From positions 248,001 through 312,000 of the forward strand of contig NZ_JACHBY010000006.1 in assembly GCF_014200495.1 (NCBI RefSeq): 64,000 nucleotides of DNA. Direction: 5' to 3'. Under the pieces are notes generated by a model. It was given only the letters and a program-made list of their open reading frames with translations, was not told the DNA's origin and did no database searches. The first letter of the stretch is position 1; each line of letters opens with the position of its first letter. Origin of the DNA: Mucilaginibacter geliditolerans (GTDB lineage: Bacteria; Bacteroidota; Bacteroidia; Sphingobacteriales; Sphingobacteriaceae). A program made the position numbers and the translations under genes. Shown piece after piece: positions 52,378-60,933 of the stretch.

Positions 52378-53682
52378 ATGGAGAAACCCGACGTGCTGGT
52401 AATAGGCGCAGGCGCTGCCGGATTGATGGCAGCTTATAAACTGGCCAAAAAAGGTAAAAAAGTCACCGTACTTGAGGCGCGCAATCGTACAGGAGGGCGT
52501 ATCCATACCATTAACCATGAATCATTTTTTCAGCACGCAGAACTTGGCGCTGAGTTTGTACATGGCGATCTGCCGGTTACGTTAAGTCTGCTGAAAGAAG
52601 CAGGTATAAAATACCATGCGGCAAATGGCGAAATGGTGCGTTATGCCAAAGGCGAATTTACGCAAAGCGAGCAATTTATTGAGAATTGGGACCTGTTGAT
52701 TGAACGCTTGAATGAACTAAAGGAAGATACCAATATCTATGACTTTTTGCTGGCTGAATTTCCCGGAGATAACTATCAGGCTTTAAGGGATGGGGTTTGG
52801 AATTATGTTTCGGGCTATGACAATGCCGACCCGCGCAAAGCCAGTGCTTTTGCCCTGCGCAAGGAATGGCAGAATGAGGATGAGGACGCGCAGCACCGGG
52901 TAGACGAGGGTTATTGCTCCATGATAAACTACCTGGCTAAAACATGCAGGGAAGCAGGTAATAATATTTACCTGAACACTATGGTTAAGGAAATTTACTG
53001 GAAAGAAGGTGAGGTACGCATAGTGACGGATGAGGGCGTAAATTACGATGCCAATCAGTTAATTATTGCATTACCGTTAGGAGTACTACAGACTAACTGG
53101 CAGGAGAAAGGCGCAATAACTTTCCACCCGCCTATACCTGAACAAACTAAGGCCATACAAGCCATGGGTTTTGGCACGGTTATAAAGTTTTTGCTGGAAT
53201 TTGATAAGCCTTTTTGGGAGGATAGTGCCACCAAAAAACTAGCAGGTAAAAGTTTAAAGCCGATGATCTTCCTGCTATCAGATGAGGAGATCCCAACCTG
53301 GTGGACACAGCACCCGCAACATTCACCCCTGCTTACAGGCTGGCTGGGTGGCCCTGCTGCTGTTGATAAAAAGGATTGCACGCTGGATGAACTTTTGCAG
53401 CAAGCCTTGCAATCGCTCAGTAATATATTTAAGCTGGGTGTTGATGAGCTGAAAGCCAAATTAATAGCCTGGAACATCATTAACTGGGCGAATGAGCCAT
53501 TTACACGCGGATCATACAGTTACGATACCGTTGCCGCATCCGAAGCACGCAAAGTTTTAAATAATCCTGTAGATAATACCCTGTTTTTTGCAGGTGAGCA
53601 TTTGTATGATGGGGCAGCTATGGGGACAGTTGAGGCTGCGCTGACAAGTGGGGTAGAAGTGGCGGAGAAGATATTAGGGTAA
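52378..53682 (+). CDS. Flavin monoamine oxidase family protein
   Basis: A 434-residue FAD-dependent oxidase. The dinucleotide-binding motif is VIGAGAAGLMAAYKL (residues 6-20) and the next acid-ended strand VTVLEARNRTGGRIHT is the family hallmark. FFAGEHLYDGAAMGTVEAA at the end binds the flavin ribityl chain. The middle has a substrate domain (about residues 80-300). It oxidises amines or related compounds; the substrate is not predictable. No signal peptide, so cytoplasmic. Its 3' end overlaps by nine bases with the convergent broken toxin gene. Confidence 0.93.
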   Translation: MEKPDVLVIGAGAAGLMAAYKLAKKGKKVTVLEARNRTGGRIHTINHESFFQHAELGAEFVHGDLPVTLSLLKEAGIKYHAANGEMVRYAKGEFTQSEQFIENWDLLIERLNELKEDTNIYDFLLAEFPGDNYQALRDGVWNYVSGYDNADPRKASAFALRKEWQNEDEDAQHRVDEGYCSMINYLAKTCREAGNNIYLNTMVKEIYWKEGEVRIVTDEGVNYDANQLIIALPLGVLQTNWQEKGAITFHPPIPEQTKAIQAMGFGTVIKFLLEFDKPFWEDSATKKLAGKSLKPMIFLLSDEEIPTWWTQHPQHSPLLTGWLGGPAAVDKKDCTLDELLQQALQSLSNIFKLGVDELKAKLIAWNIINWANEPFTRGSYSYDTVAASEARKVLNNPVDNTLFFAGEHLYDGAAMGTVEAALTSGVEVAEKILG

Positions 53683-53994
53683 TTGAAAAATTAATTTCAG
53701 CTTGACATTTAATTCAGTCATCTCAATTTTATTGAGCGATCCAATTATACCTACAATCAGCTTTCTATCAACGGTTGCCAGTTTACTTAAACGCACAAGT
53801 GATGTTTTCTTAATACCATTACTTGTTTGGGGTTGCAATACAATGTCGGTAGCCTCCTGCCATTGAAGTTGTGTAGTGATAAACTATACCGTTACATCAA
53901 GAGGAGTTTCTGTGAGTATTAATGCGGGGCGTAATTTATTTCCTGTCAGATCGGTAAAAGGAAATGGAATGAGGACAATATTTCCTTTGGGCAT
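53674..53994 (-). pseudogene. PemK/MazF-family toxin gene with an in-frame amber stop
   Basis: Translating the minus strand from the ATG at 53994 gives MPKGNIVLIPFPFTDLTGNK then LRPALILTE...DVTV, a TAG stop at 53884-53886 (codon 37), and then FITTQLQWQEATDIVLQPQT through LVRLSKLATVDRKLIVGIIG to a TAA at 53674-53676. The whole frame, 106 codons, is a normal-length MazF/PemK-type endoribonuclease with the 'PFPFTDL...RPALIL' and 'K..SLVRLSKLATV' signatures. Only the single TAG interrupts it; the frame is otherwise open. The ATG overlaps the antitoxin stop as TAATG, so translation would be coupled. It is probably a recently disabled toxin. A sequencing error or stop suppression are other possibilities. 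Confidence 0.85.
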
Positions 53995-54218
53995 TAATAT
54001 TTTTCTTTAATGTCCTTTATTGAATAAAGATATTCTTCATCATTTAAAAAATTAAAAGCAGTACTATGCTCTACAATTTTTTGTATTCCTTCCTGTAAAG
54101 AATCATCTTCATATTTTTTCATAATGAAATCGGCGAAATCGGCTACCTCTTCAGCCTTTTCATTAGGCAAAACATTCAATGTTCTTAATGTTTTTTCTAT
54201 GATAGCTTCTTTTGTCAT
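53994..54218 (-). CDS. Probable antitoxin of a MazEF/PemIK-like pair
   Basis: A 74-residue protein, largely helical: IIEKTLRTLNVLPNEKAEEV then ADFADFIMKKYEDDSL. It resembles short 'addiction' antitoxins of the DUF2281-like kind in front of PemK-type toxins in Bacteroidota; a beta-hairpin AbrB domain is not obvious. Its stop overlaps the toxin ATG (TAATG). With its toxin broken, the gene may be a remnant that still protects against related toxins. ATG start. Confidence 0.75.
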   Translation of the reverse strand: MTKEAIIEKTLRTLNVLPNEKAEEVADFADFIMKKYEDDSLQEGIQKIVEHSTAFNFLNDEEYLYSIKDIKEKY

Positions 54219-54282
54219 AATAAATCAAATATAATAAAAAAATATTTTAATGATTCTCTGTTTTCTAGTAATTCCCCCGCCA

Positions 54283-54342
54283 GTTCAAGCGTCCACGCTC
54301 ATAGGCCTGATATTTATTAACGAGCAGCGTGGGCGCTTGAAC
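54283..54342. repeat. AAGCGTCC palindrome (single unit)
   Basis: GTTCAAGCGTCCACGCT (54283-54299) and AGCGTGGGCGCTTGAAC (54326-54342) are complementary with one mismatch, around a 26-base centre. It is the same family as the cluster at 48335-48456. It lies just after the stop of the GH8 gene and in front of the antitoxin start region. Confidence 0.75.
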
Positions 54343-54361
54343 GGGCAGTGAGAAGGTTTTA

Positions 54362-55594
54362 TTATTTCATTTCCGGCTTCCAGTAATTCCCCGATATAAT
54401 GATCAAATTCAGCATTTTAATACTGTTATCATAGTAATCAAAATCCTTTAGCTTAAACTGCATGGTATAATCCCATACCTTATTTAACCATTGCTGGTAC
54501 TTCTCTTCAACCATAGCCGATACAGCAAATGGTGTAATAAAACTCAGCGCCTCAAAATACCGGCCTTTTATGTCATTACCAGCTAAGGTGTACCCCGCAG
54601 AGAGGTTATAGGTATTGTTGCCGGTAGTTTCCCGTATCCAGGCATTTATTTTTTGTACAAATGCTTTTGAACGCTCATCACCATTCACCAAATAATCAAC
54701 CCCTACACGCCAGGGAACACGGCATGCATTGTAATTATAATAACCATCATAAACCGACTCCAAATAATGCGGTGGTGCAGGTTTAGCGGTTTTATTTATA
54801 TGGACGATAAAATCAGGCACCAGTCCGGCATCCGGACTATATTTATCCTGCATCAGCTCAAATAATTTGTAAGTATTATCGATTACCTTATCCCAGCGGT
54901 CATCGCCCGTTGCCTGTCTGAAAGCCTTAAAGTTTGCAGGCATAAAATCAGATGAGCGCGTATCAAAATAATCCTTGCTGTCATACTCAATGGCGTTGCT
55001 TAATAAAACCGACCATGTTTTACGATTGATCTCATATTCCATCATATCGGCTATAATGGCTTTGGCTTCCTTTAAATAATTGATAGCGCCATTGCTACCC
55101 CATTGCGTATTTGCCAGCAGCAGGGCATAGGCAATATCCATATCGCCATCAGTAGCGGAGCTCATGTCTACATTTTTGCCGTTGGTATATTGCGCCCAGG
55201 CCATTAAATTAGCGCCGCGGTTACTTGGGTGAGCTTTGTAGTATCGGTACAGGTTATCAAAAGTGTTTTTTGCCAATGGATCTAATCCGGCCATCAGCGC
55301 GGTGATCACCATACCATAGCCTTGTCCTTCGGATACACATTGCTTTTTGCCTACACCCTCAAACCAGATATAGCTTTCGGCTTTGCCAGGTATGGTTTTT
55401 ACAAAGCGCTTTTTCCACTGACTGTAAAACTCACCGACGGATTTATCCATCACTTGTTGTGAAATATTATTGGGTTTGATAGTACCCATGGTATATGGCA
55501 CATGCTGCGGGAATGGCTTTGCGGGTTGCTGCGCGAAGAGCGGCCTGATACATGAAAGGAGGATAAAAATTAATATGTGCCATTTCCGTTCCAT
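54362..55594 (-). CDS. Glycoside hydrolase family 8
   Basis: A 410-residue secreted enzyme with an (alpha/alpha)6 barrel. The signal peptide ends near Ala21 (RPLFAQQ). The acid catalyst Glu89 lies in CVSEGQGYGMVITALMAG, the GH8 signature. The second signature is SSATDGDMDIAYALLLANTQ (D149, D151), with the base region in FDTRSSDFMPANF. GH8 enzymes are endo-glucanases, chitosanases, licheninases or reducing-end xylanases; the missing NSTDGDLDM variants prevent a firm choice. With GH5, GH2 and GH35 in the same window, plant-polysaccharide breakdown is likely. Confidence 0.93.
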   Translation of the reverse strand: MERKWHILIFILLSCIRPLFAQQPAKPFPQHVPYTMGTIKPNNISQQVMDKSVGEFYSQWKKRFVKTIPGKAESYIWFEGVGKKQCVSEGQGYGMVITALMAGLDPLAKNTFDNLYRYYKAHPSNRGANLMAWAQYTNGKNVDMSSATDGDMDIAYALLLANTQWGSNGAINYLKEAKAIIADMMEYEINRKTWSVLLSNAIEYDSKDYFDTRSSDFMPANFKAFRQATGDDRWDKVIDNTYKLFELMQDKYSPDAGLVPDFIVHINKTAKPAPPHYLESVYDGYYNYNACRVPWRVGVDYLVNGDERSKAFVQKINAWIRETTGNNTYNLSAGYTLAGNDIKGRYFEALSFITPFAVSAMVEEKYQQWLNKVWDYTMQFKLKDFDYYDNSIKMLNLIIISGNYWKPEMK

Positions 55595-55627
55595 GTATTA
55601 AGAAATTTGTGGTTCAAACAATGTTTT

Positions 55628-56160
55628 CGCCGCTCATGGCCGCTGGGCCTAGTTTTTTTTGGCTTGATCCAAAAGTAACCAAAAAATCAAGACAAAAAGA
55701 TCCTTCCTCCCACAGGCAAAACACCCAGGCCCGCGCTTTTTGTCGGGCCTTTACCCGCTTTTGATTACGTGTTAATTTTTTAAAGCCCTCTCCTTTGGAG
55801 AGGGTTGGGTGAGGTTCGTCAGTAGAACAGCTTCGGATGAAATCAGGCAAAACGATGGTGGCTCTGTGCGTGGCAGGGCATAGGAAATTTTTGCAGTGCA
55901 GTGGGTAGTGTGCGCAATATAGCCGCAAACTTTTCCAGCCCAGGTTTTGCCTAATTTGCGGGGCAAAGGTCTTGTGCGGCAAAGAAGCCTTTCTGCTGAC
56001 TTGACTTTTTGGTTCTTTTGTGTCAAGACAATACGGCGAAAGCCCTCTTGAGCACCTTAAAAACAAACAACTTGCGAAAAACAAATAGGCCTTAGCGGCT
56101 ATGAGCGATACCAAGTGACTCAACAAACGTATACAGTTGCAAACTGAAAGATCATTCAGT
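55628..56160 (+). repeat. Long interspersed repeat, copy E, with tail
   Basis: It starts without the GTCATTGC terminus at CGCCGCTCATGGCCGCTGGG, then has a modified hairpin (GGCTTGATCCAAAAGTAACC then AAAAAATCAAGACAAAAAG) and follows the common order: GGCAAAACACCCAGGCCCGC, GTCAGTAGAACAGCTTCGGA, TAAGCCTTTCTGCTGACTTG, then ACAATACGGCGAAAGCCCTC and ATGAGCGATACCAAGTGACT. The tail GTTGCAAACTGAAAGATCAT resembles the tails of copies B and C. It fills the 577-base gap between the GH8 and peptidase genes. Confidence 0.85.
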
Positions 56161-56171
56161 ACCAGAAAGAG

Positions 56172-56837
56172 TTATATCGCTGGGTTTTCGGTATAGTTCT
56201 TCCACAGCTCATCCAGTGTTTTGCCGGTCTGCTGCTTCCAGATATCATCGGTATAAGTGTGCTTGCGCATCTGGCTGTCAAGCTCTACTACTATACCGGG
56301 TTTGTATTTTGCTTCAATCCAAACTAGAAAACGGGCGGTAGTACGGTAAGCATCGGTATAATTTTGGCCTGCCTTATAATCATGTAACGACCATTTTGCC
56401 GCATCATTATTTACGCCGAACTTAAAGCGGGCATAATCCGCAATACCTTCGGTTAGCCAACCAGGACCGTTGCTGTCGCCGTAGTCCTGCACAATATGCA
56501 TTACCTCGTGGGTTATCACATCAATATCTTCGGGGTGCTGGTGCATCCATTTGTAACTAATGGTCACCTTGCCATTAGCGGTGGCCGCTACACCTTTGTA
56601 GGCGGTATCAATAACCATAGTTACCGTTTTAAGCGTGTTTTTATTGTAAGCGTTTGCAAGCTCGGGATAAACAGTAAAAAAAGTTTTTACCATGCGCTGC
56701 TGCAAGGTGGGATCAAACGTGGCATCGTAATTTACAAAAATGAGTTTGTAGCCATTTTGATTGTAAACATTTGTTTGTTGGGCTTTTGCCGCAATAAAGC
56801 AGCAGAAAAAAAGGAGAGTTAAAAGTGATTTTTTCAT
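56172..56837 (-). CDS. Basic secretory protein family metallopeptidase
   Basis: A 221-residue exported protein. The signal peptide ends near Ala19 (FIAAKAQQ). The zinc-binding motif HEVMHIVQDYG is at about residues 107-117, followed by GPGWLTEGIADYARF with the third-ligand glutamate. This is the pattern of the plant basic secretory protein (BSP) domain seen also in Bacteroidota. The C-terminal part QTGKTLDELWKNY is the family's usual end. It is a putative peptidase; no substrate is known. ATG start; lone gene, divergent from the argE-like gene. Confidence 0.88.
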   Translation of the reverse strand: MKKSLLTLLFFCCFIAAKAQQTNVYNQNGYKLIFVNYDATFDPTLQQRMVKTFFTVYPELANAYNKNTLKTVTMVIDTAYKGVAATANGKVTISYKWMHQHPEDIDVITHEVMHIVQDYGDSNGPGWLTEGIADYARFKFGVNNDAAKWSLHDYKAGQNYTDAYRTTARFLVWIEAKYKPGIVVELDSQMRKHTYTDDIWKQQTGKTLDELWKNYTENPAI

Positions 56838-56951
56838 TTAATATTAAGATAGAGATCAGGCCGTAAAACTAATTATTATCACTTAAATGTAGAGAGGTAA
56901 TATTTTGCGTTTCTACTTGGTATAAAAACATTATTTTTGGGCACATATTTT

Positions 56952-58016
56952 ATGACCGATATAAAAGCACTATTTCAGCAGGCAGTTGAACTCCTGCAGC
57001 AACTCATCTCCATCCCATCATTCAGTAAAGAAGAAGACCGCACAGCTGATGTGATCGAACTTTTTTTACAAAAGCACGGTGTTGAAACACACCGCAAACT
57101 GAACAACATTTGGGCATGGAACAAACATTTCGATCCCGCAAAACCTACTATACTGCTTAATTCGCACCATGATACGGTAAAACCCAACTCCGGCTATACC
57201 CGCGACCCATACGATGCCAAAATTGAAGATGGCAAGCTGTATGGCTTGGGTAGTAATGATGCAGGCGGTTGCCTGGTATCATTGATATCGGTGTTCCTGT
57301 ATTTTAATGAGCAGCAAAATCTTAAATATAATTTCTGTTTGGCTACTACTGCCGAAGAGGAGATTTCAGGTGTTAATGGCCTGGAGCTGATTATCCCCGA
57401 ATTAGGACAACTGGATTTTGGTATAGTTGGCGAGCCTACATTAATGCAATTAGCCATTGCCGAACGTGGCTTAATGGTGCTGGATTGCACCAGTCACGGT
57501 AAAGCAGGCCACGCCGCCCGTGAAGAAGGAGAGAATGCCATTTACAAGGCTTTGCCTGATATTGAGTGGTTCCGTACTTACAAGTTTCCTAAGGAGTCAG
57601 AAGTTTTTGGGCCGATAAAGATGTCGGTTACCATTATAAATGCAGGTTCGCAGCATAATGTGGTACCTGCCGGCTGCGTTTTTACGGTTGATGTGCGGGT
57701 AACTGATGCTTACCGTAACGAGGAAGTGCTGGAGATCATCCGCCAGCATGTAAGCTGCGATGTGAAGCCACGTTCTATCCGCTTAAAGCCATCATCTATT
57801 GATAAAGATCACCCCATAGTGCAAGCTGGTATAACATTAGACCGCACAACTTACGGTTCGCCAACAACCTCAGATCAGTCGCTGCTGGATATTCAATCCA
57901 TCAAAGTTGGTCCCGGTGATTCAGCCCGCTCACATACTGCCGATGAGTTTATTTATGTTGATGAGATAAGGGAAGGTATTGAACTGTATGTGAAGATGCT
58001 GGAGCAGCTGGTGTAA
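56952..58016 (+). CDS. argE: M20 family deacetylase, ArgE-like
   Basis: A 354-residue M20 metallohydrolase. Metal ligands: His73 and Asp74-region in LLNSHHDTVKPNSG, Asp103 in GLGSNDAGG, the catalytic and metal glutamates in TTAEEEISG (135-137), and the late TADEFIYVDEI. Bacteroidota use an N-succinyl- or N-acetylornithine route, and this enzyme would free ornithine from it. The nearby argH supports that role; the acyl group is not readable. The ATG at 56952 is chosen over a TTG 15 bases upstream; TATTTTTG at 56932-56939 is an exact -7 box, but lies close to the ATG and lacks a -33 element. Confidence 0.88.
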   Translation: MTDIKALFQQAVELLQQLISIPSFSKEEDRTADVIELFLQKHGVETHRKLNNIWAWNKHFDPAKPTILLNSHHDTVKPNSGYTRDPYDAKIEDGKLYGLGSNDAGGCLVSLISVFLYFNEQQNLKYNFCLATTAEEEISGVNGLELIIPELGQLDFGIVGEPTLMQLAIAERGLMVLDCTSHGKAGHAAREEGENAIYKALPDIEWFRTYKFPKESEVFGPIKMSVTIINAGSQHNVVPAGCVFTVDVRVTDAYRNEEVLEIIRQHVSCDVKPRSIRLKPSSIDKDHPIVQAGITLDRTTYGSPTTSDQSLLDIQSIKVGPGDSARSHTADEFIYVDEIREGIELYVKMLEQLV

Positions 58017-58033
58017 GATTGGCTTTAATATTA

Positions 58034-58119
58034 TGTCATTGCGAGGAGGAACGACGAAGCAACCTCGTCGCGTTCAATATGCGTGCGACGAGGTTGCCGC
58101 GCTATCGCTCGCAATGACA
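58034..58119. repeat. GTCATTGCGAG palindrome with CAACCTCGTCGCG core (orientation 2)
   Basis: TGTCATTGCGAGGAGGAACG then ACGAAGCAACCTCGTCGCG pairs with GCGACGAGGTTGCCGCGCTA then TCGCTCGCAATGACA. It is almost the reverse complement of 44674-44759. It follows the argE-like gene by 17 bases. Confidence 0.85.
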
Positions 58120-58245
58120 TGAAAATATTAATGTCTGTTTTCTCCCCTGTACCATTCCTATTACATTAAAATACATTATATTATCCATTCGTTAATAAAA
58201 AAAACAGTACCTTACATAAACGTATTGTTGAGTTCATTAACTCTG

Positions 58246-58758
58246 ATGAAAATGATAAAGAACATCTTGCTGATTGCCTCATGCATCCTTATGGCTTCAT
58301 GTGTCTCCAAACAGCATAAAGCAGAAAAATTAGTTAAAAATTACCTCAACACTCATTTAAACGACCCAGCCAGTTATGATGCTGTAAGCTTTGGTGATAT
58401 TGATACCGTTTTTAAAAGATATGCCGAAACCAAACAATACGACAGCTTAAAAGCCGCAAATATTACCGCTAAGGAAAGGGTGGATAAGATAAAGGATACG
58501 CTCATGAATCTGATCACAACCTCAAAAATGGCTTATATGGAAGCCTTGAAAAGGCAGATGAAATATGAAGCTGATACCGGCACTTTATCTAAAGCCATCC
58601 GGTCGAATGAATTGTTATTTAAAGGGCCGGTAAAAGGATGGGTTATAGCACACAGTTATCATGCTAAAAATGCCAGCGGCGCAATAGTGCTGCATAATGC
58701 TCAATTTAGATTAGATAGTGATCTTACAGCGGTTGTTAGCGCGCAGGATGGGAAGTAA
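58246..58758 (+). CDS. Small lipoprotein of unknown function
   Basis: A 170-residue lipoprotein. The signal peptide ends in LMASC with Cys19. The mature part is helix-rich (KAEKLVKNYLNTHLNDPASY), with a pattern of the kind 'YLNxxLNDPxSYDxVSFG' that I know from small Bacteroidota lipoproteins of unknown role. The ATG at 58246 begins the signal peptide; the TTG 21 bases earlier is not needed. It sits between the argE-like gene and argH but has no obvious link to arginine synthesis. Confidence 0.7.
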   Translation: MKMIKNILLIASCILMASCVSKQHKAEKLVKNYLNTHLNDPASYDAVSFGDIDTVFKRYAETKQYDSLKAANITAKERVDKIKDTLMNLITTSKMAYMEALKRQMKYEADTGTLSKAIRSNELLFKGPVKGWVIAHSYHAKNASGAIVLHNAQFRLDSDLTAVVSAQDGK

Positions 58759-58781
58759 TTGATATCATTACTCTCCCCAAT

Positions 58782-59440
58782 CGTCATTGCGAGGTACGAA
58801 CACAACCGGCCGTAGGGAGCTCATTAATACTCCTGAAAAACAAACACAGCATTAATAATCCCCGACTATACAGAGCGGTTATGCTTATTGTAGACTTGTC
58901 TTGTGAAGCCGCTCATTGTCGCGGAGTCTAGTTCTTTTGTCTTGACACAAAAGAACCAAAAAGTCAAGACAAAAAGATCTTCCCCCCACAGGCAAAACAC
59001 CCAGGCCTGCGCTTTTTGTCGGGCCTTTACCCGCTTTTGATCACGGGTCATTTAAAGGAATCTGCTTTGGAGAGGGTTGGGTGAGGTAAAGTTCTTTTCT
59101 TTTCCTCCTTCGTCAGTAGAGCAGCTTCGGGTGAAATCAGGCAAAACGATGGTGGCTTTGCGAGGTGGCAGGGCATAGCAGATTTTTACTGAAGCGTGGG
59201 TCATGTGTATAGCGACAGCAGGGTAAAAATATAGCAGCCTAGGTTTTGCCTGATTTGGAGGGCGATGGTCTTGCGCGGCAAAGAAGCCTAATCTATTGAT
59301 TTTTTTGGTTACTTTTTGTATCAAGACGTATCAAGACAAAAAGTGACGTCTTAGCGACAAGCGATACCATGCGAAAGGTGAAGAACTATGCAGATCTGCT
59401 CTGTATAGTTTGGAGATTGCTTCGTTCCTCGCAATGACGC
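58782..59440 (+). repeat. Long interspersed repeat, copy F, complete with both terminal ends
   Basis: The left terminus is CGTCATTGCGAGGTACGAA and the right terminus TTCGTTCCTCGCAATGACG, inverted with one mismatch (T/A), so the element is 659 bp with about 19 bp ends. After the left end an extra 57 bases (ACAACCGGCCGTAGGGAGCT then CATTAATACTCCTG) precede CCCCGACTATACAGAGCGG. Then the common blocks follow: TCTTTTGTCTTGACACAAAA, GGCAAAACACCCAGGCCTGC, GTCAGTAGAGCAGCTTCGGG, AAAGAAGCCTAATCTATTG, and a tandem GTATCAAGACGTATCAAGAC at about 59318-59337. GACAAGCGATACCATGCG and CTCTGTATAGTTTGGAGATT then lead to the right end. It contains no gene and fills the gap 58759-59535. Confidence 0.85.
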
Positions 59441-59535
59441 GTGAGAAGAAAGCGGATGATAATAACTATAATTCTGTAAACCTCAATTGCACCTTAATTT
59501 AACCATCAATAAAATATTTATAGCATATTTGCACC

Positions 59536-60873
59536 ATGAGTAAGATCTGGCAAAAATCAATTACCGTTAATGAACTGGTGGAAAACTTTACTGTTGGCCG
59601 CGACACGGAATTTGACCAGCAAATGGCCGCTTTTGACGTACTGGGCTCACTGGCCCATACCCAAATGCTGCACAGCATTGGCTTAATGAATAATGATGAT
59701 CTGCAGCACGTTCAGCGCGAGTTAAAGGCTATTTATCATGATATTGAACAGGGTAAATTTACCATTGAACCGGGTGTGGAGGATGTACACTCGCAGGTAG
59801 AGATGTTGCTTACCCAGCGCATTGGCGATGCCGGTAAAAAGATCCATAGCGGCCGCTCACGTAACGACCAGGTGCTGGTTGACCTGAAACTATTTTTCAG
59901 GCATGAACTGCAGCAGGTTGTTGAAGAAACTGAAGCATTATTTCGCCAGTTAATCCAGCTTAGTGAAAAACATAAGGATGTTTTACTGCCCGGCTACACG
60001 CATTTACAGATAGCCATGCCGTCATCATTCGGTTTATGGTTTGGTGCTTATGCCGAAAGTTTGGCCGATGACCTGGAGCTGGTTTTGGCCGCATATAAGA
60101 TCACTAACAAAAACCCATTGGGTTCGGCAGCGGGCTATGGCTCGTCATTCCCGTTGAACCGCACTTTAACCACAAAACTGTTGGGCTTCGATAGCCTTAA
60201 TTATAACGTTGTTTACGCCCAGATGGGCAGGGGTAAAACCGAAAGGGTAATTGCCCAGGCTTTATCATCTATTGCCGCCACACTGGCTAAAATGGCCATG
60301 GATCAGGCTTTGTATTTGAGTCAGAATTTTGCTTTTGTAAGCTACCCGGATACGCTGACTACAGGCAGCAGTATTATGCCGCATAAAAAGAACCCGGATG
60401 TTTGGGAAATTATGCGTGGCAAATGTAACCGCATACAGGCCCTGCCAAATGATGTTACCATGATGACTACCAACCTGCCATCAGGTTATCACCGTGAGCT
60501 GCAACTGCTGAAAGAGTTATTGTTCCCTGCCTTTACCGATCTGAAAAGCTGCCTGCACATGGCCACGTTTATGCTGCAACATGTAACGGTAAACACAGGC
60601 ATATTGAACGATCCTAAATATGCATACCTGTTTAGTGTTGAAGAAGTAAACCGTCTTACGTTAAGCGGAACGCCATTCAGGGATGCTTACAAGCAGGTAG
60701 GCTTAGCTATTGAAAACGGCGAGTTTAATCCTGATAAAAAAGTAAACCACACTCACGAAGGCAGCATAGGCAACCTAGGCAATGAACATATTGAGGCCGG
60801 ATTTAATAAATTGCTTAGCAGCTTTGATTTTGCTAAGGTTGAAAACGCTGTTAAGGAGCTTGTTAAAGCATAA
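59536..60873 (+). CDS. argH: Argininosuccinate lyase
   Basis: A 445-residue enzyme of the fumarase/aspartase superfamily, last step of arginine synthesis: argininosuccinate to arginine and fumarate. It is a cytoplasmic tetramer in known members. The lyase signature GSSIMPHKKNPD lies at residues 277-288. HSGRSRNDQVLVDLKLF (104-120) and LPGYTHLQIAMP (about 151-162) are the other conserved regions with catalytic His155-equivalent in THLQ. SAAGYGSSFPLNR is also typical. The length is normal. The argE-like gene lies 1.5 kb upstream on the same strand, interrupted by a lipoprotein gene and a repeat. Confidence 0.97.
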   Translation: MSKIWQKSITVNELVENFTVGRDTEFDQQMAAFDVLGSLAHTQMLHSIGLMNNDDLQHVQRELKAIYHDIEQGKFTIEPGVEDVHSQVEMLLTQRIGDAGKKIHSGRSRNDQVLVDLKLFFRHELQQVVEETEALFRQLIQLSEKHKDVLLPGYTHLQIAMPSSFGLWFGAYAESLADDLELVLAAYKITNKNPLGSAAGYGSSFPLNRTLTTKLLGFDSLNYNVVYAQMGRGKTERVIAQALSSIAATLAKMAMDQALYLSQNFAFVSYPDTLTTGSSIMPHKKNPDVWEIMRGKCNRIQALPNDVTMMTTNLPSGYHRELQLLKELLFPAFTDLKSCLHMATFMLQHVTVNTGILNDPKYAYLFSVEEVNRLTLSGTPFRDAYKQVGLAIENGEFNPDKKVNHTHEGSIGNLGNEHIEAGFNKLLSSFDFAKVENAVKELVKA

Positions 60874-60933
60874 TAATGTATTGTTTGTTTTGAAATTAGT
60901 ATTAACTTGTGATAGCCAAACCTAATCCAAGTT

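Noticed and set aside
55614..56126. 170-residue frame across repeat copy E and similar frames at 58866-59324 and 38555-39221
   Set aside because: Antisense frames through the same repeat core, with different lengths and joins in each copy. They look like open stretches of non-coding repeat.
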